From an uncultured Pseudomonadota bacterium (GTDB taxonomy: Bacteria > Pseudomonadota > Gammaproteobacteria > Burkholderiales > Rhodocyclaceae): DNA of 64,000 nucleotides. The position numbers and the translations under genes were made by a program. Positions 46,483 through 56,056 of this stretch are shown piece by piece. Under the pieces are notes generated by a model, which ran no database searches, was not told where the DNA came from, and worked only from the letters and a program-made list of their open reading frames with translations. Numbering within the stretch: the stretch's first letter is position 1; each line of letters begins with the position of its first letter. The stretch covers positions 62,001 through 126,000 of the forward strand of contig CAJBDJ010000066.1 of assembly GCA_903951825.1 (NCBI GenBank), written 5' to 3'.

Positions 46483-46637
46483 TAAAATAAACTATCAAAG
46501 CATGGGGCGGCAAGCTAAAGTTCAAGATATCCCGATTTTTCCTGCTACCGCCATTCTGCGATCCCGATCCTTGACTCCCCGTAGATCGTCATCAATACTT
46601 GCCCACCCTTTACCTGCCTTCGCTGAAAAGACAAGCC

Positions 46638-48281
46638 ATGCTGAAAAAATTATCCGGGTTCGCCGGCATTTCCGGGCCGATTGTCACCATCGTCATGGAT
46701 GGCTACGGGTTGTCGAAAACGGCGCTCGGCAACGCCATCGCCGCTGCCAACAAGCCAACGCTCGACCGCTTATTTGCAGAGTATTCCCATATCAGCTTGC
46801 GCGCGCATGGCACCGCGGTTGGTATGCCCTCCGATGAGGATATGGGGAATTCCGAAGTTGGTCATAATGCCATCGGCGCCGGTCAGGTTTATAGCCAGGG
46901 GGCGGCGTTGGTGGCTGATGCGATTGCCAGCGGTGCGATCTGGAGCGGTGACGCCTGGCGGGAAATTGTTGCCGGCAGCAAGGCCGGACGCGGCGTTTTG
47001 CACCTGATCGGTCTGTTTTCCGATGGCAACGTGCATAGCCATATTGACCATCTCAAAGCCATGCTGATGCGCGCCAAGGTGGACGGCGTCAAGGTTGTGC
47101 GTATCCACGCCCTGCTTGATGGTCGCGATGTTCCGGAAACCAGCGCCCTTGATTATCTACTGCCTTTTGAAGCCTTTTTGAGTGACATCCGCAGCGGCGA
47201 TTTTGATGCGCAAATTGCTTCCGGCGGCGGTCGCCAGAACATCACGATGGATCGTTACGACGCTAACTGGAGCATGGTCGACAAGGGTTGGCAAACCCAC
47301 GTGCTTGGCCGCGGCCCGCAGTTTGCCAGCGCCTCGGCTGCGGTCAGCGCGCTACGCGAGCAATTCCCCAAAACCATCGACCAGGATTTTCCGCCCTTCG
47401 TCATTGCCGCCGCTGGCGAGCCGATTGGCACGATTGAAGACGGTGACGCGGTCGTTTTCTTCAACTTTCGTGGGGACCGCGCCATTGAAATAACGCGCGC
47501 TTTTGAAGAAGCCGCTTTTGACAAGTTCGAACGTGTTCGCTTTCCGCGTGTCACTTATGCCGGAATGCTGCAATACGATGGTGACCTGCAATTGCCCAAG
47601 CGCTTTCTGGTTGCTCCGCCGGCGATCAGGAACACCATGGGTGAATGGTTTTCGCGAGCGGGCATCACTCAGTTTGCCTGTTCTGAAACGCAAAAATTCG
47701 GCCACGTCACCTATTTCTGGAACGGCAATCGCTCGGGCAAGTTTGACGGCGAGACGTATCAGGAGGTGGCGAGTGATGTTGTGCCATTTGAGCAACGCCC
47801 GTGGATGAAGGCCGCTGAAATCGCCGATGCGATGATCGCCGCCTTGCAAAGCGGGCAATACAAGACCTTGCGCTGCAATTTTGCCAATGGCGACATGGTT
47901 GGCCACACGGGAAATTTTCGTGCTGCAACGATGGCAATCGAGGCGCTTGACCTAGCATTGGGCAGAATTTTGCCGGTCATTGACGCGCTGGGTGGTGTGG
48001 CGTTGATTACCGCCGATCACGGCAATGCCGATGAAATGTTCGAAATCGACAAGAAAACCAAACAGCCGGCAGTGAACAAGGATGGCTCGTTCAAGGCAAA
48101 AACTGCCCACACCTTGAACCCGGTGCCGCTGATTCTTTACGACAACGTATCGGCCGGCAGGCTCTCACTGAATCAAACTGCAGCCGCCGGCTTATCGAAT
48201 ATTGCCGCCACCATTGCTAATCTGCTGGGCTACGAAAAGCACGAGAGCTGGCATGAGAGCCTGCTTAAGATCAGGGCGTAA
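46638..48281 (+). CDS. gpmI: Cofactor-independent phosphoglycerate mutase, plant-type
   Basis: GpmI interconverts 3- and 2-phosphoglycerate using Mn2+ and a phosphoserine. It has 547 residues from ATG 46638 (MLKKLSGFAG). Metal and catalytic motifs: VMDGYGLS, SDEDMGNSEVGHNAIGAG with the catalytic Ser, GRDVPETSA, FNFRGDRAIEI, NGDMVGHTGNF and ITADHGNADEM. The segment ASGGGRQNITMDRYDANWSMVDKGW resembles plant and trypanosomatid enzymes rather than the E. coli-type GRYYAMDRD loop. It stands alone behind an AT-rich promoter region. Confidence 0.95.
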   Translation: MLKKLSGFAGISGPIVTIVMDGYGLSKTALGNAIAAANKPTLDRLFAEYSHISLRAHGTAVGMPSDEDMGNSEVGHNAIGAGQVYSQGAALVADAIASGAIWSGDAWREIVAGSKAGRGVLHLIGLFSDGNVHSHIDHLKAMLMRAKVDGVKVVRIHALLDGRDVPETSALDYLLPFEAFLSDIRSGDFDAQIASGGGRQNITMDRYDANWSMVDKGWQTHVLGRGPQFASASAAVSALREQFPKTIDQDFPPFVIAAAGEPIGTIEDGDAVVFFNFRGDRAIEITRAFEEAAFDKFERVRFPRVTYAGMLQYDGDLQLPKRFLVAPPAIRNTMGEWFSRAGITQFACSETQKFGHVTYFWNGNRSGKFDGETYQEVASDVVPFEQRPWMKAAEIADAMIAALQSGQYKTLRCNFANGDMVGHTGNFRAATMAIEALDLALGRILPVIDALGGVALITADHGNADEMFEIDKKTKQPAVNKDGSFKAKTAHTLNPVPLILYDNVSAGRLSLNQTAAAGLSNIAATIANLLGYEKHESWHESLLKIRA

Positions 48282-48293
48282 GATCCCCTGCCC

Positions 48294-48323
48294 TTGCCAG
48301 CCGGCTCAATACCCAGCTGGCAA
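48294..48323. terminator. Possible hairpin after gpmI
   Basis: TTGCCAGC and GCTGGCAA form an eight-pair stem with a 14-base loop between the convergent gpmI and iscX genes. There is no T-run, so termination is uncertain. Confidence 0.35.
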
Positions 48324-48376
48324 ATATTCTGGGGTAGTCTGACAGACTTGTCGGCGAGTGCCGAAAATCATGGCTG

Positions 48377-48571
48377 TCAGGAAACTTCCTCAATCCACGC
48401 CTGCTGAATCGCCTCAAGTATTTTCTCGCCACAATGCTTGGGGTCATCACTAAAGCCGGGCAGAGCCATGACCCAGTTGCGCAAATCGACAAAGTTGATC
48501 TTCAGCGGGTCGCTGTCCGGGTAGGTTTCGCTCAACTCGATGGAGATATCGTTGATGTCTGTCCATTTCAT
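48377..48571 (-). CDS. iscX: Fe-S assembly protein IscX
   Basis: A 64-residue acidic protein ([23 protein letters not shown], then FVDLRNWVMALPGF-DDP-HCGEKILEAIQQAWIEE), full length for IscX. It binds IscS and ferrous iron and tunes the rate of cluster assembly. The true start is ATG 48571, overlapping fdx by four bases; the much longer open frame upstream is the fdx shadow. It is the last gene of the isc operon. Confidence 0.96.
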   Translation of the reverse strand: MKWTDINDISIELSETYPDSDPLKINFVDLRNWVMALPGFSDDPKHCGEKILEAIQQAWIEEVS

Positions 48572-48912
48572 TTGCGGTGCCCCTCCTTCGCCATGTTGAT
48601 GCTGTATTTGGGAATTTCGACAACCAGGGGCGTTGACCCTACTAGCGCCTGACAGCCAAGCCGTGAATTCGGCTCCAGACCCCAGGCTTTGTCGAGGAGA
48701 TCTTCCTCGATTTCCTCGGCGGCATCGAGTGAAGTAAAACCTTCGCGAACAATGACGTGGCAGGTGGTGCAGGCACAGGACATTTCGCAGGCATGATCGA
48801 GTTCGATCCCGTTGGCGAGGAGGTTTTCGCAAATCGACTTGCCCTCCTCCGCCTCGATCACTGCGCCCTCGGGACAATTCTCGACGTGCGGCAAAACGAT
48901 CAATTGAGTCAT
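48568..48912 (-). CDS. fdx: [2Fe-2S] ferredoxin of the Isc system
   Basis: A 114-residue adrenodoxin-type ferredoxin. The cluster cysteines are Cys42, Cys48 and Cys51 ([15 protein letters not shown]) and the fourth in RLGCQALVG. It supplies electrons for cluster assembly on IscU. It overlaps hscA by ATGA upstream and iscX downstream, so it is co-translated. Confidence 0.97.
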   Translation of the reverse strand: MTQLIVLPHVENCPEGAVIEAEEGKSICENLLANGIELDHACEMSCACTTCHVIVREGFTSLDAAEEIEEDLLDKAWGLEPNSRLGCQALVGSTPLVVEIPKYSINMAKEGHRK

Positions 48913-50789
48913 GCTTCTTCTCCCATTTTTATGTCGCTGACCTTGCGGCCGGACAACACTTTTTTGATACTTTGATCCATCCGGCGATGAGCGAACTCCT
49001 GCGTTTCAAAACCCAGGTCATCCATCACCAGGTTGATCTGGCGGCGGTTGGTTCCGCCCATGGCTTCGGTCAGACGCGCCATCGTCGCCCTGATTTTTTC
49101 GGTTTCAGCGGCGCTCAACAAGTGGGCGTCTTCCTTCATTGCCGCCTCGGTCGCCTCGATCATGCGCTGCGCTTCGACGACGGCTTCCTTGAGCGCCCGC
49201 TGCAGCGCATCATCCTTGGCGTACGTCATTGAATCCTTGAGCATGTCGGCAATTTCATCGTCGGAGAGACCGTAAGAGGGTTTGACGACAACGCTGGCTT
49301 CGATTCCGCTGGTTTGCTCACGAGCCGACACCGACAGCAGGCCATCGGCATCAACCTGAAAAGTCACGCGGATGCGCGCCGCGCCGGCGACCATCGGCGG
49401 AATCCCGCGTAACTCGAAGCGCGCCAGAGAGCGGCATGCGCTGACCAGTTCGCGTTCGCCCTGAACCACGTGAATCGCCATCGCCGTTTGACCATCCTTG
49501 AAGGTCGTAAACTCCTGGGCGCGGGCAGTGGGAATGGTCGAATTTCGCGGAATCACCTTCTCCGACAAGCCGCCCATCGTTTCAAGGCCCAGCGACAGCG
49601 GAATCACGTCGAGCAGCAGCCAGTCTTCCTTGCCGGTTTTGTTGCCGACCAGCAAATTGGCCTGCGTTGCCGCACCCAAGGCGACAACCTTGTCCGGATC
49701 GAGATTGGTCAATGGTTCCTGACGGAAAAAATCGCCCACTGCTTTTTGCACCTGCGGCATCCGTGTTGCTCCGCCGACCATCACCACGCCCTTGATGTCC
49801 TCGGCGCGCAAGCCGGCATCACGCAGCGCTTTCTTGACCGGTTGCATGGTCTTCGAGATCAGCGTCTGGGCGATCTCGGAAAAAGTGGATACATCAAGCT
49901 TGAGGTCGACCAGTTCGCCGGTTGACAGGCGCACCGTGATCGGCGCCTGCGGATTTTTGCTCAGGAATTCTTTGGCTTCACGGCAACGCATCATCAACAA
50001 ACGTCCGTCTTCCGGCGACAGCGGCTGCAATTTGCCCTGTTCAATGACCCAGCAGAATATCCGGTGATCAAAGTCATCTCCCCCGAGCGCTGAATTTCCA
50101 CCGGTTGCCATGACCTCAAAAATACCCTTGGTCAGTTTCAGGATGGAAATATCGAAAGTGCCGCCCCCCAGGTCATAGACCGCATAGACTCCCTCGGCGG
50201 CGTTATCCAGACCATAGGCGATAGCGGCGGCAGTCGGCTCGTTGAGCAGGCGCAGCACATTGAGCCCGGCCAGGCGTGCCGCATCCTTGGTGGCTTGGCG
50301 CTGCGCATCGTCAAAATAAGCCGGAACGGTAATCACGGCACCCACCAATTCGCCGGCAAGCGCGGCTTCGGCGCGCTGCTTGAGGGTTTTTAGAATATCT
50401 GCCGAGACTTCAACCGGGCTTTTTGTTCCGCCTGCTGTCTTGAACTTGACCATGCCGGGTGCCGCGACAAAGTCGTAAGGCATCGATTCAACATGGGAAA
50501 TATCGTTGATTCCGCGCCCCATGAAGCGCTTGACGGAGACAATCGTGTTTTTCGGGTCGACCGCCTGCCTGGCTTGCGCTTCGTAACCGACTTCGGTCGT
50601 ATTGTCGGCCAGGTAACGCACGATGGAAGGCAGCAAAGGCCGTCCCTGCTCGTCGCTCAGGCATTGCGCAATCCCGCTGCGAACCGTGGCGACGAGCGAA
50701 TTGGTGGTTCCGAGGTCGATACCGATGGCGAGCTTGTGCTCGTGGGGAACCGCCGATTCACCCGGCTCGGCAATTTGAAACAAGGCCAT
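48909..50789 (-). CDS. hscA: Fe-S assembly chaperone HscA
   Basis: A Hsp70 paralogue that, with HscB, helps transfer clusters from IscU. It has 626 residues. The ATPase domain shows [31 protein letters not shown] and [16 protein letters not shown]. The substrate-binding part starts after the [23 protein letters not shown] linker, and the shorter helical lid is typical of HscA rather than DnaK. It sits directly behind hscB. Confidence 0.97.
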   Translation of the reverse strand: MALFQIAEPGESAVPHEHKLAIGIDLGTTNSLVATVRSGIAQCLSDEQGRPLLPSIVRYLADNTTEVGYEAQARQAVDPKNTIVSVKRFMGRGINDISHVESMPYDFVAAPGMVKFKTAGGTKSPVEVSADILKTLKQRAEAALAGELVGAVITVPAYFDDAQRQATKDAARLAGLNVLRLLNEPTAAAIAYGLDNAAEGVYAVYDLGGGTFDISILKLTKGIFEVMATGGNSALGGDDFDHRIFCWVIEQGKLQPLSPEDGRLLMMRCREAKEFLSKNPQAPITVRLSTGELVDLKLDVSTFSEIAQTLISKTMQPVKKALRDAGLRAEDIKGVVMVGGATRMPQVQKAVGDFFRQEPLTNLDPDKVVALGAATQANLLVGNKTGKEDWLLLDVIPLSLGLETMGGLSEKVIPRNSTIPTARAQEFTTFKDGQTAMAIHVVQGERELVSACRSLARFELRGIPPMVAGAARIRVTFQVDADGLLSVSAREQTSGIEASVVVKPSYGLSDDEIADMLKDSMTYAKDDALQRALKEAVVEAQRMIEATEAAMKEDAHLLSAAETEKIRATMARLTEAMGGTNRRQINLVMDDLGFETQEFAHRRMDQSIKKVLSGRKVSDIKMGEEA

Positions 50790-50791
50790 TT

Positions 50792-51316
50792 TCAGTCTTC
50801 CAGCGACGCCAGGGCATCGTCGATTTCATTGAACAATTTTTCGAGAAACATCAGGCGACGCACACAATCCGTCGCCTGCGCATGATCATTTTCGTCGAAC
50901 AAACGGGCGAGCTCGACGAAGCGCTCGTCAATATCACCCTGCAAACGGTGATGCAGTCGCTCAAGCTCGTGATGGTCGCCGGCGCTACGCGCCTCGATCA
51001 CGGCTTCACGCCACGTCATCTGCTCGATCAGGAAAGCGGCGGGCATGGCCGTGTTGTTTTCAGCCTGAATGTCATGACCCGCCAGATGCAACAGATATCT
51101 GGCTCGCGCAAGCGGCTTTTTCAGCGTCAGATAAGCTTCATTGGCATGGGTCGCCCATTGCATCGACAGCCGCCGTTCGGCATCGCTGCCATTGGCGAAA
51201 CGATCCGGGTGAACCTTTGCCTGAATGTGGCGGTAGCGCGCATCGAGGTCACCCGAGTCGAGCCTGAAACCGGGACTCAGCCCGAAAAGTGAAAAATGAT
51301 CGGCGCGAAAATTCAT
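50792..51316 (-). CDS. hscB: Fe-S assembly co-chaperone HscB
   Basis: A 174-residue J-protein. The N-terminal J domain has [13 protein letters not shown] and the HPD motif at 36-38 ([10 protein letters not shown]), which stimulates HscA. The C-terminal helical domain that holds IscU contains [17 protein letters not shown]. The start shares a base with the iscA stop (TGATG), and hscA follows after two bases. Confidence 0.96.
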   Translation of the reverse strand: MNFRADHFSLFGLSPGFRLDSGDLDARYRHIQAKVHPDRFANGSDAERRLSMQWATHANEAYLTLKKPLARARYLLHLAGHDIQAENNTAMPAAFLIEQMTWREAVIEARSAGDHHELERLHHRLQGDIDERFVELARLFDENDHAQATDCVRRLMFLEKLFNEIDDALASLED

Positions 51317-51639
51317 CAGACGTTGAACGATTCACCGCAGCCACATTGATCCTTGACGTTCGGATTGTTGAACTTGAAGCCTTCGCTCAAGCCCTCGCGG
51401 GCGAAATCAAGTTCCATCCCGTCAAGATACGGCAGGCTCTTGGCGTCGACAAAAACCTTGACGCCATTACTCTCGAAAACCAGATCCTCGTCGCTGATTT
51501 CATCGACGAACTCCAGTTTGTAAGCCATTCCCGAGCAGCCGGTGGTGCGCACCCCGAGGCGCAGCCCGACACCCTTGCCGCGCTTGGTCAGGTAATTGGC
51601 AACGTGTTTGGCTGCCTTTTCGCTCAAGGTGACGCCCAT
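51316..51639 (-). CDS. iscA: Fe-S cluster carrier IscA
   Basis: A 107-residue A-type carrier from ATG 51639 ([17 protein letters not shown]). The three ligand cysteines are Cys35 (TTGCSGMAY), Cys99 and Cys101 (DQCGCGESF). A GGGGAA ribosome site lies just upstream, inside the end of iscU. It accepts clusters from IscU or iron and delivers them to target proteins. Confidence 0.97.
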   Translation of the reverse strand: MGVTLSEKAAKHVANYLTKRGKGVGLRLGVRTTGCSGMAYKLEFVDEISDEDLVFESNGVKVFVDAKSLPYLDGMELDFAREGLSEGFKFNNPNVKDQCGCGESFNV

Positions 51640-51640
51640 T

Positions 51641-52024
51641 TTATTCCCCGTGTTTTTTCTTGTAATCGGCGACGGCTGCCTTGATCGCATCCTCAGCCAG
51701 AATCGAGCAATGGATTTTAACCGGCGGCAGCGCGAGCTCTTCGGCGATTTCCGTATTTTTGATCGCCAAGGCCTGGTCGACCGTCTTGCCCTTGACCCAC
51801 TCGGTCACCAGCGATGAAGAAGCAATCGCCGAACCGCAGCCGTAGGTTTTGAACTTGGCGTCCTCGATCACCCCGGCCTTGCTGACCTTGATTTGCAGCT
51901 TCATCACATCGCCACAGGCGGGGGCGCCGACCATGCCGGTGCCGACCCCGTCATCATCCTTGCCAAAGGAGCCGACGTTACGTGGATTCTCATAATGATC
52001 AATGACTTTGACGCTATAGCTCAT
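51641..52024 (-). CDS. iscU: Fe-S cluster scaffold IscU
   Basis: A 127-residue scaffold on which clusters are built. Ligands Cys37 ([11 protein letters not shown], with Asp39), Cys63 ([13 protein letters not shown]) and Cys106 ([12 protein letters not shown]) are all present, as is the LPPVK sequence recognised by HscA. It follows iscS by 21 bases. Confidence 0.99.
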   Translation of the reverse strand: MSYSVKVIDHYENPRNVGSFGKDDDGVGTGMVGAPACGDVMKLQIKVSKAGVIEDAKFKTYGCGSAIASSSLVTEWVKGKTVDQALAIKNTEIAEELALPPVKIHCSILAEDAIKAAVADYKKKHGE

Positions 52025-52045
52025 GTAAATTCTCCTTTAATTTCT

Positions 52046-53257
52046 TTAGTGTGCAGCCCATTGGACGGTGCTGAGATCAACCCCGTCCTGAACCATTTCC
52101 CAGAGTGGCGAGAGTTCGCGCAACTTGCCGACCTTCTTGTTAAGCAGTTCGATGGCGTAGTCGATTTCTTCTTCGGTGGTAAAGCGGCCAATGCTGAAAC
52201 GAATCGAACTATGCGCCAGCTCGTCATCACGCCCGAGGGCGCGCAGTACGTAAGACGGCTCAAGACTGGCCGAAGTACAGGCCGAACCGGATGAAACCGC
52301 GAGATCCTTGATCGCCATGATCATCGATTCGCCCTCGACATAAGCGAAACTGATGTTCAGGTTGTGCGCCACGCGATGCGTCATGTCGCCATTGATATAA
52401 GTGTGCTCCATGCCCTTCAGTCCGTTGAGCAAGCGATCACGCAAGGCGGCGATGCGGAGGTTTTCGCTGGCCATTTCTTCTCTGGCCAGACGGAAGCATT
52501 CGCCCATGCCGACAATCTGGTGCGTTGCCAGCGTGCCCGAACGGAAACCGCGCTCGTGGCCGCCGCCATGCATTTGCGCCTCAAGGCGAATGCGCGGCTT
52601 GCGGCGGACATAAAGCGCGCCGATGCCTTTCGGGCCGTAAGTCTTGTGAGCGCAAAAACTCATCAGATCGACCTTGAGCTTGCCGAGATCAATCTCGACC
52701 TTGCCCGTCGCTTGAGCCGCATCGACATGAAAAATGATGCCCTTGGCACGGCAGATTTCGCCCAGTTCGGCAATCGGCTGAATGACGCCGACTTCGTTAT
52801 TGACGAACATCACCGAGGCCAGCACGGTATCCGGACGAATCGCCGCCTTGAATGCCTCGATATCGACCAGCCCGTTTTCCTGAACCCCCAGGTAAGTCGC
52901 CTCGAAACCCTGGCGTTCAAGTTCGCGAACGGTATCGAGAACGGCCTTGTGTTCGGTCATGACGGTGATGATGTGCTTGCCTTTGCTGGCCGCATAAAAA
53001 TTGGCCGCCCCCTTGATCGCCAGATTATTCGACTCGGTGGCTCCCGAAGTCCAGACGATTTCCTTGGGATCGGCATTGACCAGCGCCGCCACCTGCTCGC
53101 GGGCTTCTTCGACCGCCGTATCGGTGACCCAGCCGAAGCTGTGCGAACGCGAGGCCGGGTTGCCGAAATGCTCACACAGGTAAGGGATCATCTTTTGCGC
53201 AACGCGCGGATCGACCGGTGTCGTTGCCGAGTAATCAAGGTAGATGGGGAGTTTCAT
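52046..53257 (-). CDS. iscS: Cysteine desulfurase IscS
   Basis: IscS takes sulfur from cysteine as a persulfide and passes it to IscU. It has 403 residues. The PLP lysine is Lys205 ([12 protein letters not shown]) and the catalytic loop cysteine is Cys327 ([10 protein letters not shown]). The start [19 protein letters not shown] and the C-terminal [21 protein letters not shown], which contacts IscU, are typical. It lies directly before iscU. Confidence 0.99.
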   Translation of the reverse strand: MKLPIYLDYSATTPVDPRVAQKMIPYLCEHFGNPASRSHSFGWVTDTAVEEAREQVAALVNADPKEIVWTSGATESNNLAIKGAANFYAASKGKHIITVMTEHKAVLDTVRELERQGFEATYLGVQENGLVDIEAFKAAIRPDTVLASVMFVNNEVGVIQPIAELGEICRAKGIIFHVDAAQATGKVEIDLGKLKVDLMSFCAHKTYGPKGIGALYVRRKPRIRLEAQMHGGGHERGFRSGTLATHQIVGMGECFRLAREEMASENLRIAALRDRLLNGLKGMEHTYINGDMTHRVAHNLNISFAYVEGESMIMAIKDLAVSSGSACTSASLEPSYVLRALGRDDELAHSSIRFSIGRFTTEEEIDYAIELLNKKVGKLRELSPLWEMVQDGVDLSTVQWAAH

Positions 53258-53296
53258 CGTTGCTCTCGCTTTTATGTCAAATGGTCAAAAATCAAA

Positions 53297-54454
53297 TCAG
53301 GCAGCCAGCGCTGCCAAACCGCGCAGGCTGACCAGGGTCGCCCGCAAGGCATGGATAAATTCGTCGATCTGCGCCACCGTGTTGCCGCGCCCGACACTGA
53401 CCCGGATCGCCCCGCGTGCCATCTCGGCGTCAACGCCCATCGCCCGCAAGACATGGGAAGGTTCGGGATTGGCGCTCGAACAGGCGGCGCCACTGGCGAC
53501 GGCAAATCCGGCGCGATCAAGTTTGCCAACCAACGTCTCGCCATCGACATCGGCAAAAGCAAAAAAACTGGTATTCGCCAGACGCGGCGCATCGGCACTA
53601 AAAATTTGCCCGCCCAATTCGACAACACCAGCTTCAAGACGCACTTTCAACATTCCGGATAACGACTGTTGTTCGGCAAGCCGGGACACGGCAAGTTCCG
53701 CGGCGACACCGAAACCAACGATTGCCGCCACATTTTCGGTGCCTGAGCGCAAACCCCGCTCCTGCCCGCCACCGGCAACCTGCGCTTGCAGTTCAAGCCG
53801 CTTGTCGAGCACCAGGGCGGCAACGCCTTGCGGCCCCTGGGCTTTGTGCGCCGACAAGGTCATCGCGTGAAGGCCGGCGCGGTTCAATGCACGAAAATCT
53901 ATGGGCAACTTGCCCAAACCCTGCACGGCATCGCTGTGAAACCAGGTGGCGGAAGCCCGCGCCAAGTCGGCCAGCGCGGGAATATCCTGAATGACCCCGG
54001 TTTCGTTGTTGGCCAGCATCAGCGAAACCAAGCGCGGCTTTGCGGCGATGACTGCCTCAAAATGCGGCCGATCAATCTGCCCCGCTGCATCGACCGCGAT
54101 CTCAAGCACCTGCCAGCCCTGCCTTGCCAGTTGGGCTGCCGGCTTGAGCACACAAGGATGTTCGATGGCACTAACGGCGAGGCAGGCCGGCCGACTGCCG
54201 GCGGTGACCCCTTTAATCAACAAATTATTGGCCTCGCTACCGTTACTGGTAAACACCACTTCAGTCGGGTGCGCGTTGACGGCTGCCGCCACTTGCTGAC
54301 GCGCCTCGTCAATCGCCCGCCGCGCTGCCCGGCCGTATTCGTGACGACTTGACGCATTGCCAAAGCGACTTTCCAGCCAGGGCAACATTGCCGCCAGCAC
54401 CGCCGGATCAAGCGGTGTCGTGGCATTGTGATCAAGGTAAACGGGTTGGAACAC
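53297..54454 (-). CDS. Second cysteine desulfurase (NifS/IscS-like)
   Basis: A 385-residue PLP enzyme of the same family as IscS. It begins MFQPVYLDHNATTPLDPAV, with Lys204 (SAHKAQGPQG) as the PLP lysine and Cys325 (SGAACSSANPEPSHVL) in the active loop, so it looks active. Compared with IscS it lacks the C-terminal IscU-docking tail and has a different loop context, closer to NifS or group II-like enzymes. It lies between iscR and iscS with short gaps on each side and must be part of the operon. Its sulfur acceptor is not clear. Confidence 0.9.
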   Translation of the reverse strand: MFQPVYLDHNATTPLDPAVLAAMLPWLESRFGNASSRHEYGRAARRAIDEARQQVAAAVNAHPTEVVFTSNGSEANNLLIKGVTAGSRPACLAVSAIEHPCVLKPAAQLARQGWQVLEIAVDAAGQIDRPHFEAVIAAKPRLVSLMLANNETGVIQDIPALADLARASATWFHSDAVQGLGKLPIDFRALNRAGLHAMTLSAHKAQGPQGVAALVLDKRLELQAQVAGGGQERGLRSGTENVAAIVGFGVAAELAVSRLAEQQSLSGMLKVRLEAGVVELGGQIFSADAPRLANTSFFAFADVDGETLVGKLDRAGFAVASGAACSSANPEPSHVLRAMGVDAEMARGAIRVSVGRGNTVAQIDEFIHALRATLVSLRGLAALAA

Positions 54455-54462
54455 GCGAGACC

Positions 54463-54960
54463 TCAGGCGACTGCCTTTTCCCGAACGGCACGCGATTTGG
54501 GCGCGCTGACCGTATGTTTTTTAAGTTCAACCCTGGCCGCAATTGCCGCGCGCTTTTTAACTTGCGCCTCGACCAGATCGGCAAGCGTTACTGAACTGAG
54601 ATAGTCGTACATCTTGTGGTTAAGCGTTGTCCATAGATCGTGCGTCATGCAGCGATGCTCGTCGTGGCAATTCTCGCGGCCGCCGCACTGCGTTGCATCC
54701 AGCGTCTCGTCAACAGCACGAATGATCTCTGCCACCGATACCTGCGCCAACGGCCGCGCAATCGTGTACCCGCCGCCGGGGCCGCGCACGCTATCGACCA
54801 GTTTGTAGCGACGCAACTTGCCGAACAATTGCTCAAGATAAGAGAGCGAAATCTTTTGCCGTTCGCTGATACCAGCCAGCGCAACCGGCCCATTGTCGCC
54901 GCGCATGGCCAAATCCATCATCGCGGTAACGGCAAATCTTCCTTTAGTGGTGAGTCGCAT
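54463..54960 (-). CDS. iscR: Fe-S cluster-sensing repressor IscR
   Basis: A 165-residue Rrf2-family regulator. MRLTTKGRFAVTAMMDLA and the helix-turn-helix ISERQKISLSYLEQLFGKLRR plus the wing SVRGPGGGYTIARP bind DNA. The cluster ligands are Cys92, Cys98 and Cys104 (QCGGRENCHDEHRCMTHDLW), with His107. It represses the isc operon when it holds a [2Fe-2S] cluster. Two type 1 sites are visible in its own promoter. The C-terminal Lys/Ala tail is a bit longer than usual. Confidence 0.97.
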   Translation of the reverse strand: MRLTTKGRFAVTAMMDLAMRGDNGPVALAGISERQKISLSYLEQLFGKLRRYKLVDSVRGPGGGYTIARPLAQVSVAEIIRAVDETLDATQCGGRENCHDEHRCMTHDLWTTLNHKMYDYLSSVTLADLVEAQVKKRAAIAARVELKKHTVSAPKSRAVREKAVA

Positions 54961-54976
54961 CCTTGACCTCTCTCCA

Positions 54977-55001
54977 ATAACCTAGCGTTATGGTCAACTA
55001 T
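54977..55001 (-). promoter_or_regulatory. IscR type 1 binding site, promoter-proximal
   Basis: Read on the minus strand it begins ATAGTTGACC and matches about 19 of 25 positions of the E. coli type 1 consensus. It contains the -10 region of the iscR promoter, so bound IscR would block polymerase. Confidence 0.65.
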
Positions 55002-55026
55002 ATACAATCCAGACGAAATTAGTCAA
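54997..55026 (-). promoter_or_regulatory. Promoter of the isc operon
   Basis: On the minus strand TTGACT (55026-55021) and TATAGT (55002-54997) are spaced by 18 bases; the overlapping TATATA gives a 16-base alternative. Both hexamers match consensus at five of six bases. The -35 lies inside one IscR site and the -10 inside the other. Confidence 0.65.
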
Positions 55027-55030
55027 CTAT
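55006..55030 (-). promoter_or_regulatory. IscR type 1 binding site, promoter-distal
   Basis: On the minus strand the site begins ATAGTTGACTAATTT and matches about 21 of 25 positions of the type 1 IscR consensus. It spans the -35 hexamer and overlaps the cysE stop codon. Confidence 0.72.
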
Positions 55031-55774
55031 TTTGCTCAGGTACTTCGGATCGAAGTCGTCCGCCGCCCGGACTTCGCTATCGCACTTGACGCCCTGCTCC
55101 TCAAGTTCGCGCAGCAAACTGCTCAATCGGCGGTCGGTTTCGGCGGCATGATCGAGCAAGCCATGAATCGCCTTGGCCAGCGGGTCGTCCTGATCGCGAC
55201 CGACGGCGTAGGCAGAAAACCCCAGTTTTTCCGCTTGCGCTTCACGCTCCCTGCTTTGCGGCGAGTTATCGAGAATCCGCGCCGGATTGCCAACCGCCGT
55301 CGCCCCGGCCGGCAGAGGTTTGGTCACCACCGCATTGGAGCCGACCTTGGCGCCGGCAGAAATGGTAATCGGGCCCAACACCTTGGCACCGGCACCAATC
55401 ACCACGCCGTCTTCAAGGGTGGGATGCCGCCGCCCCTTGTTCAATGAAGTGCCGCCCAGGGTAACCCCGTGATAAAGCGTGACATCGTCGCCGATGACGG
55501 CCGTTTCGCCGATCACCACACCCATCCCATGATCGATGAAAAAACGCCGGCCGATAGTTGCCCCCGGATGAATTTCGATACCGGTCAAAAAACGTGCAAT
55601 GTGAGCGGTAAATCGCGCCAGCCAACGCAAGCGGTGAGACCAGAGCCAGTGGGCAATGCGATGCATAAACAAGGCGTGAATGCCAGGATAGCAAGTGATG
55701 ATCTCCCACGACGAACGTGCCGCCGGATCGCGGTCAAAGACCGCACGAATATCCTCGCGCAAGTTGCGGAACAT
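55019..55774 (-). CDS. cysE: Serine O-acetyltransferase
   Basis: CysE makes O-acetylserine, the first step of cysteine synthesis. It has 251 residues. The N-terminal helical domain ([24 protein letters not shown]) is followed by hexapeptide repeats: [87 protein letters not shown]. The catalytic His/Asp of the DHGMG loop are intact. The tail past residue 200 is longer than in the short CysE type. Placement before iscR links cysteine supply to sulfur use, though a separate promoter drives the isc genes. Confidence 0.96.
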   Translation of the reverse strand: MFRNLREDIRAVFDRDPAARSSWEIITCYPGIHALFMHRIAHWLWSHRLRWLARFTAHIARFLTGIEIHPGATIGRRFFIDHGMGVVIGETAVIGDDVTLYHGVTLGGTSLNKGRRHPTLEDGVVIGAGAKVLGPITISAGAKVGSNAVVTKPLPAGATAVGNPARILDNSPQSREREAQAEKLGFSAYAVGRDQDDPLAKAIHGLLDHAAETDRRLSSLLRELEEQGVKCDSEVRAADDFDPKYLSKIVD

Positions 55775-55806
55775 GGCACCCGTTCTCCCTGTAAATAGCG
55801 GAGCCG

Positions 55807-55835
55807 ATTGTAAAATACTCGACTGAATTTGTCAG
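55807..55835 (-). promoter_or_regulatory. Putative promoter of cysE
   Basis: On the minus strand CTGACA (55835-55830), 17 bases, then TACAAT (55812-55807). Each hexamer matches five of six consensus bases, and the ribosome site AGGGAG lies just before the ATG at 55774. This is one of the best promoters in the window. Confidence 0.7.
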
Positions 55836-55937
55836 CTATTCTGGTTGCGCCGGATGGGTGGATTACTCGACCACAAGGGCTCCTTTGATGAGAGTCTTTG
55901 AGCAGACCCGAGAAGCCCCCGCCATGAGCCCGCCGCG

Positions 55938-55959
55938 AAAAATCTGGTTGGCCAGATTT
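55938..55959 (-). terminator. Likely terminator of the giant repeat gene
   Basis: AAATCTGG and CCAGATTT form an eight-pair stem around a four-base loop. On the minus strand the stem runs straight into T bases, giving five T in a row. It lies about 100 bases after the stop at 56057 and before the cysE promoter. Confidence 0.6.
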
Positions 55960-55998
55960 CACGCCATCTTGACTGCCTGACTGCCGCTTAGCCGGAGC

Positions 55999-56037
55999 GT
56001 GACAGCGATTTCATGATGCCGCGAAATCACCGGTCAC
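55999..56037. other. Imperfect hairpin downstream of the giant gene
   Basis: GTGAC with GATTTC on one side and GAAATC with GTCAC on the other form a two-part stem with a small internal loop. No T-run follows. It may add to termination or protect the message end. Confidence 0.3.
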
Positions 56038-56056
56038 GTTCCGAAAAGTGGGCAAG

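Larger units (their letters stand above)
46396..46637 (+). other. gpmI upstream region
   Basis: A 242-base gap with no gene. It contains a short AT-rich island around 46440-46500 that stands out from the GC-rich surroundings and holds the promoter and palindrome listed separately. The remaining 130 bases before gpmI look like an untranslated leader with no recognised structure. Confidence 0.5.

Noticed and set aside
48377-48877. Long N-terminal extension of iscX
   Set aside because: The added 100 residues are the out-of-frame fdx gene; IscX is normally about 65 residues and starts at MKWTD.
55585-55962. A 125-codon minus-strand frame upstream of cysE
   Set aside because: It overlaps cysE in another frame, crosses the cysE promoter and the terminator hairpin, and has no family features.
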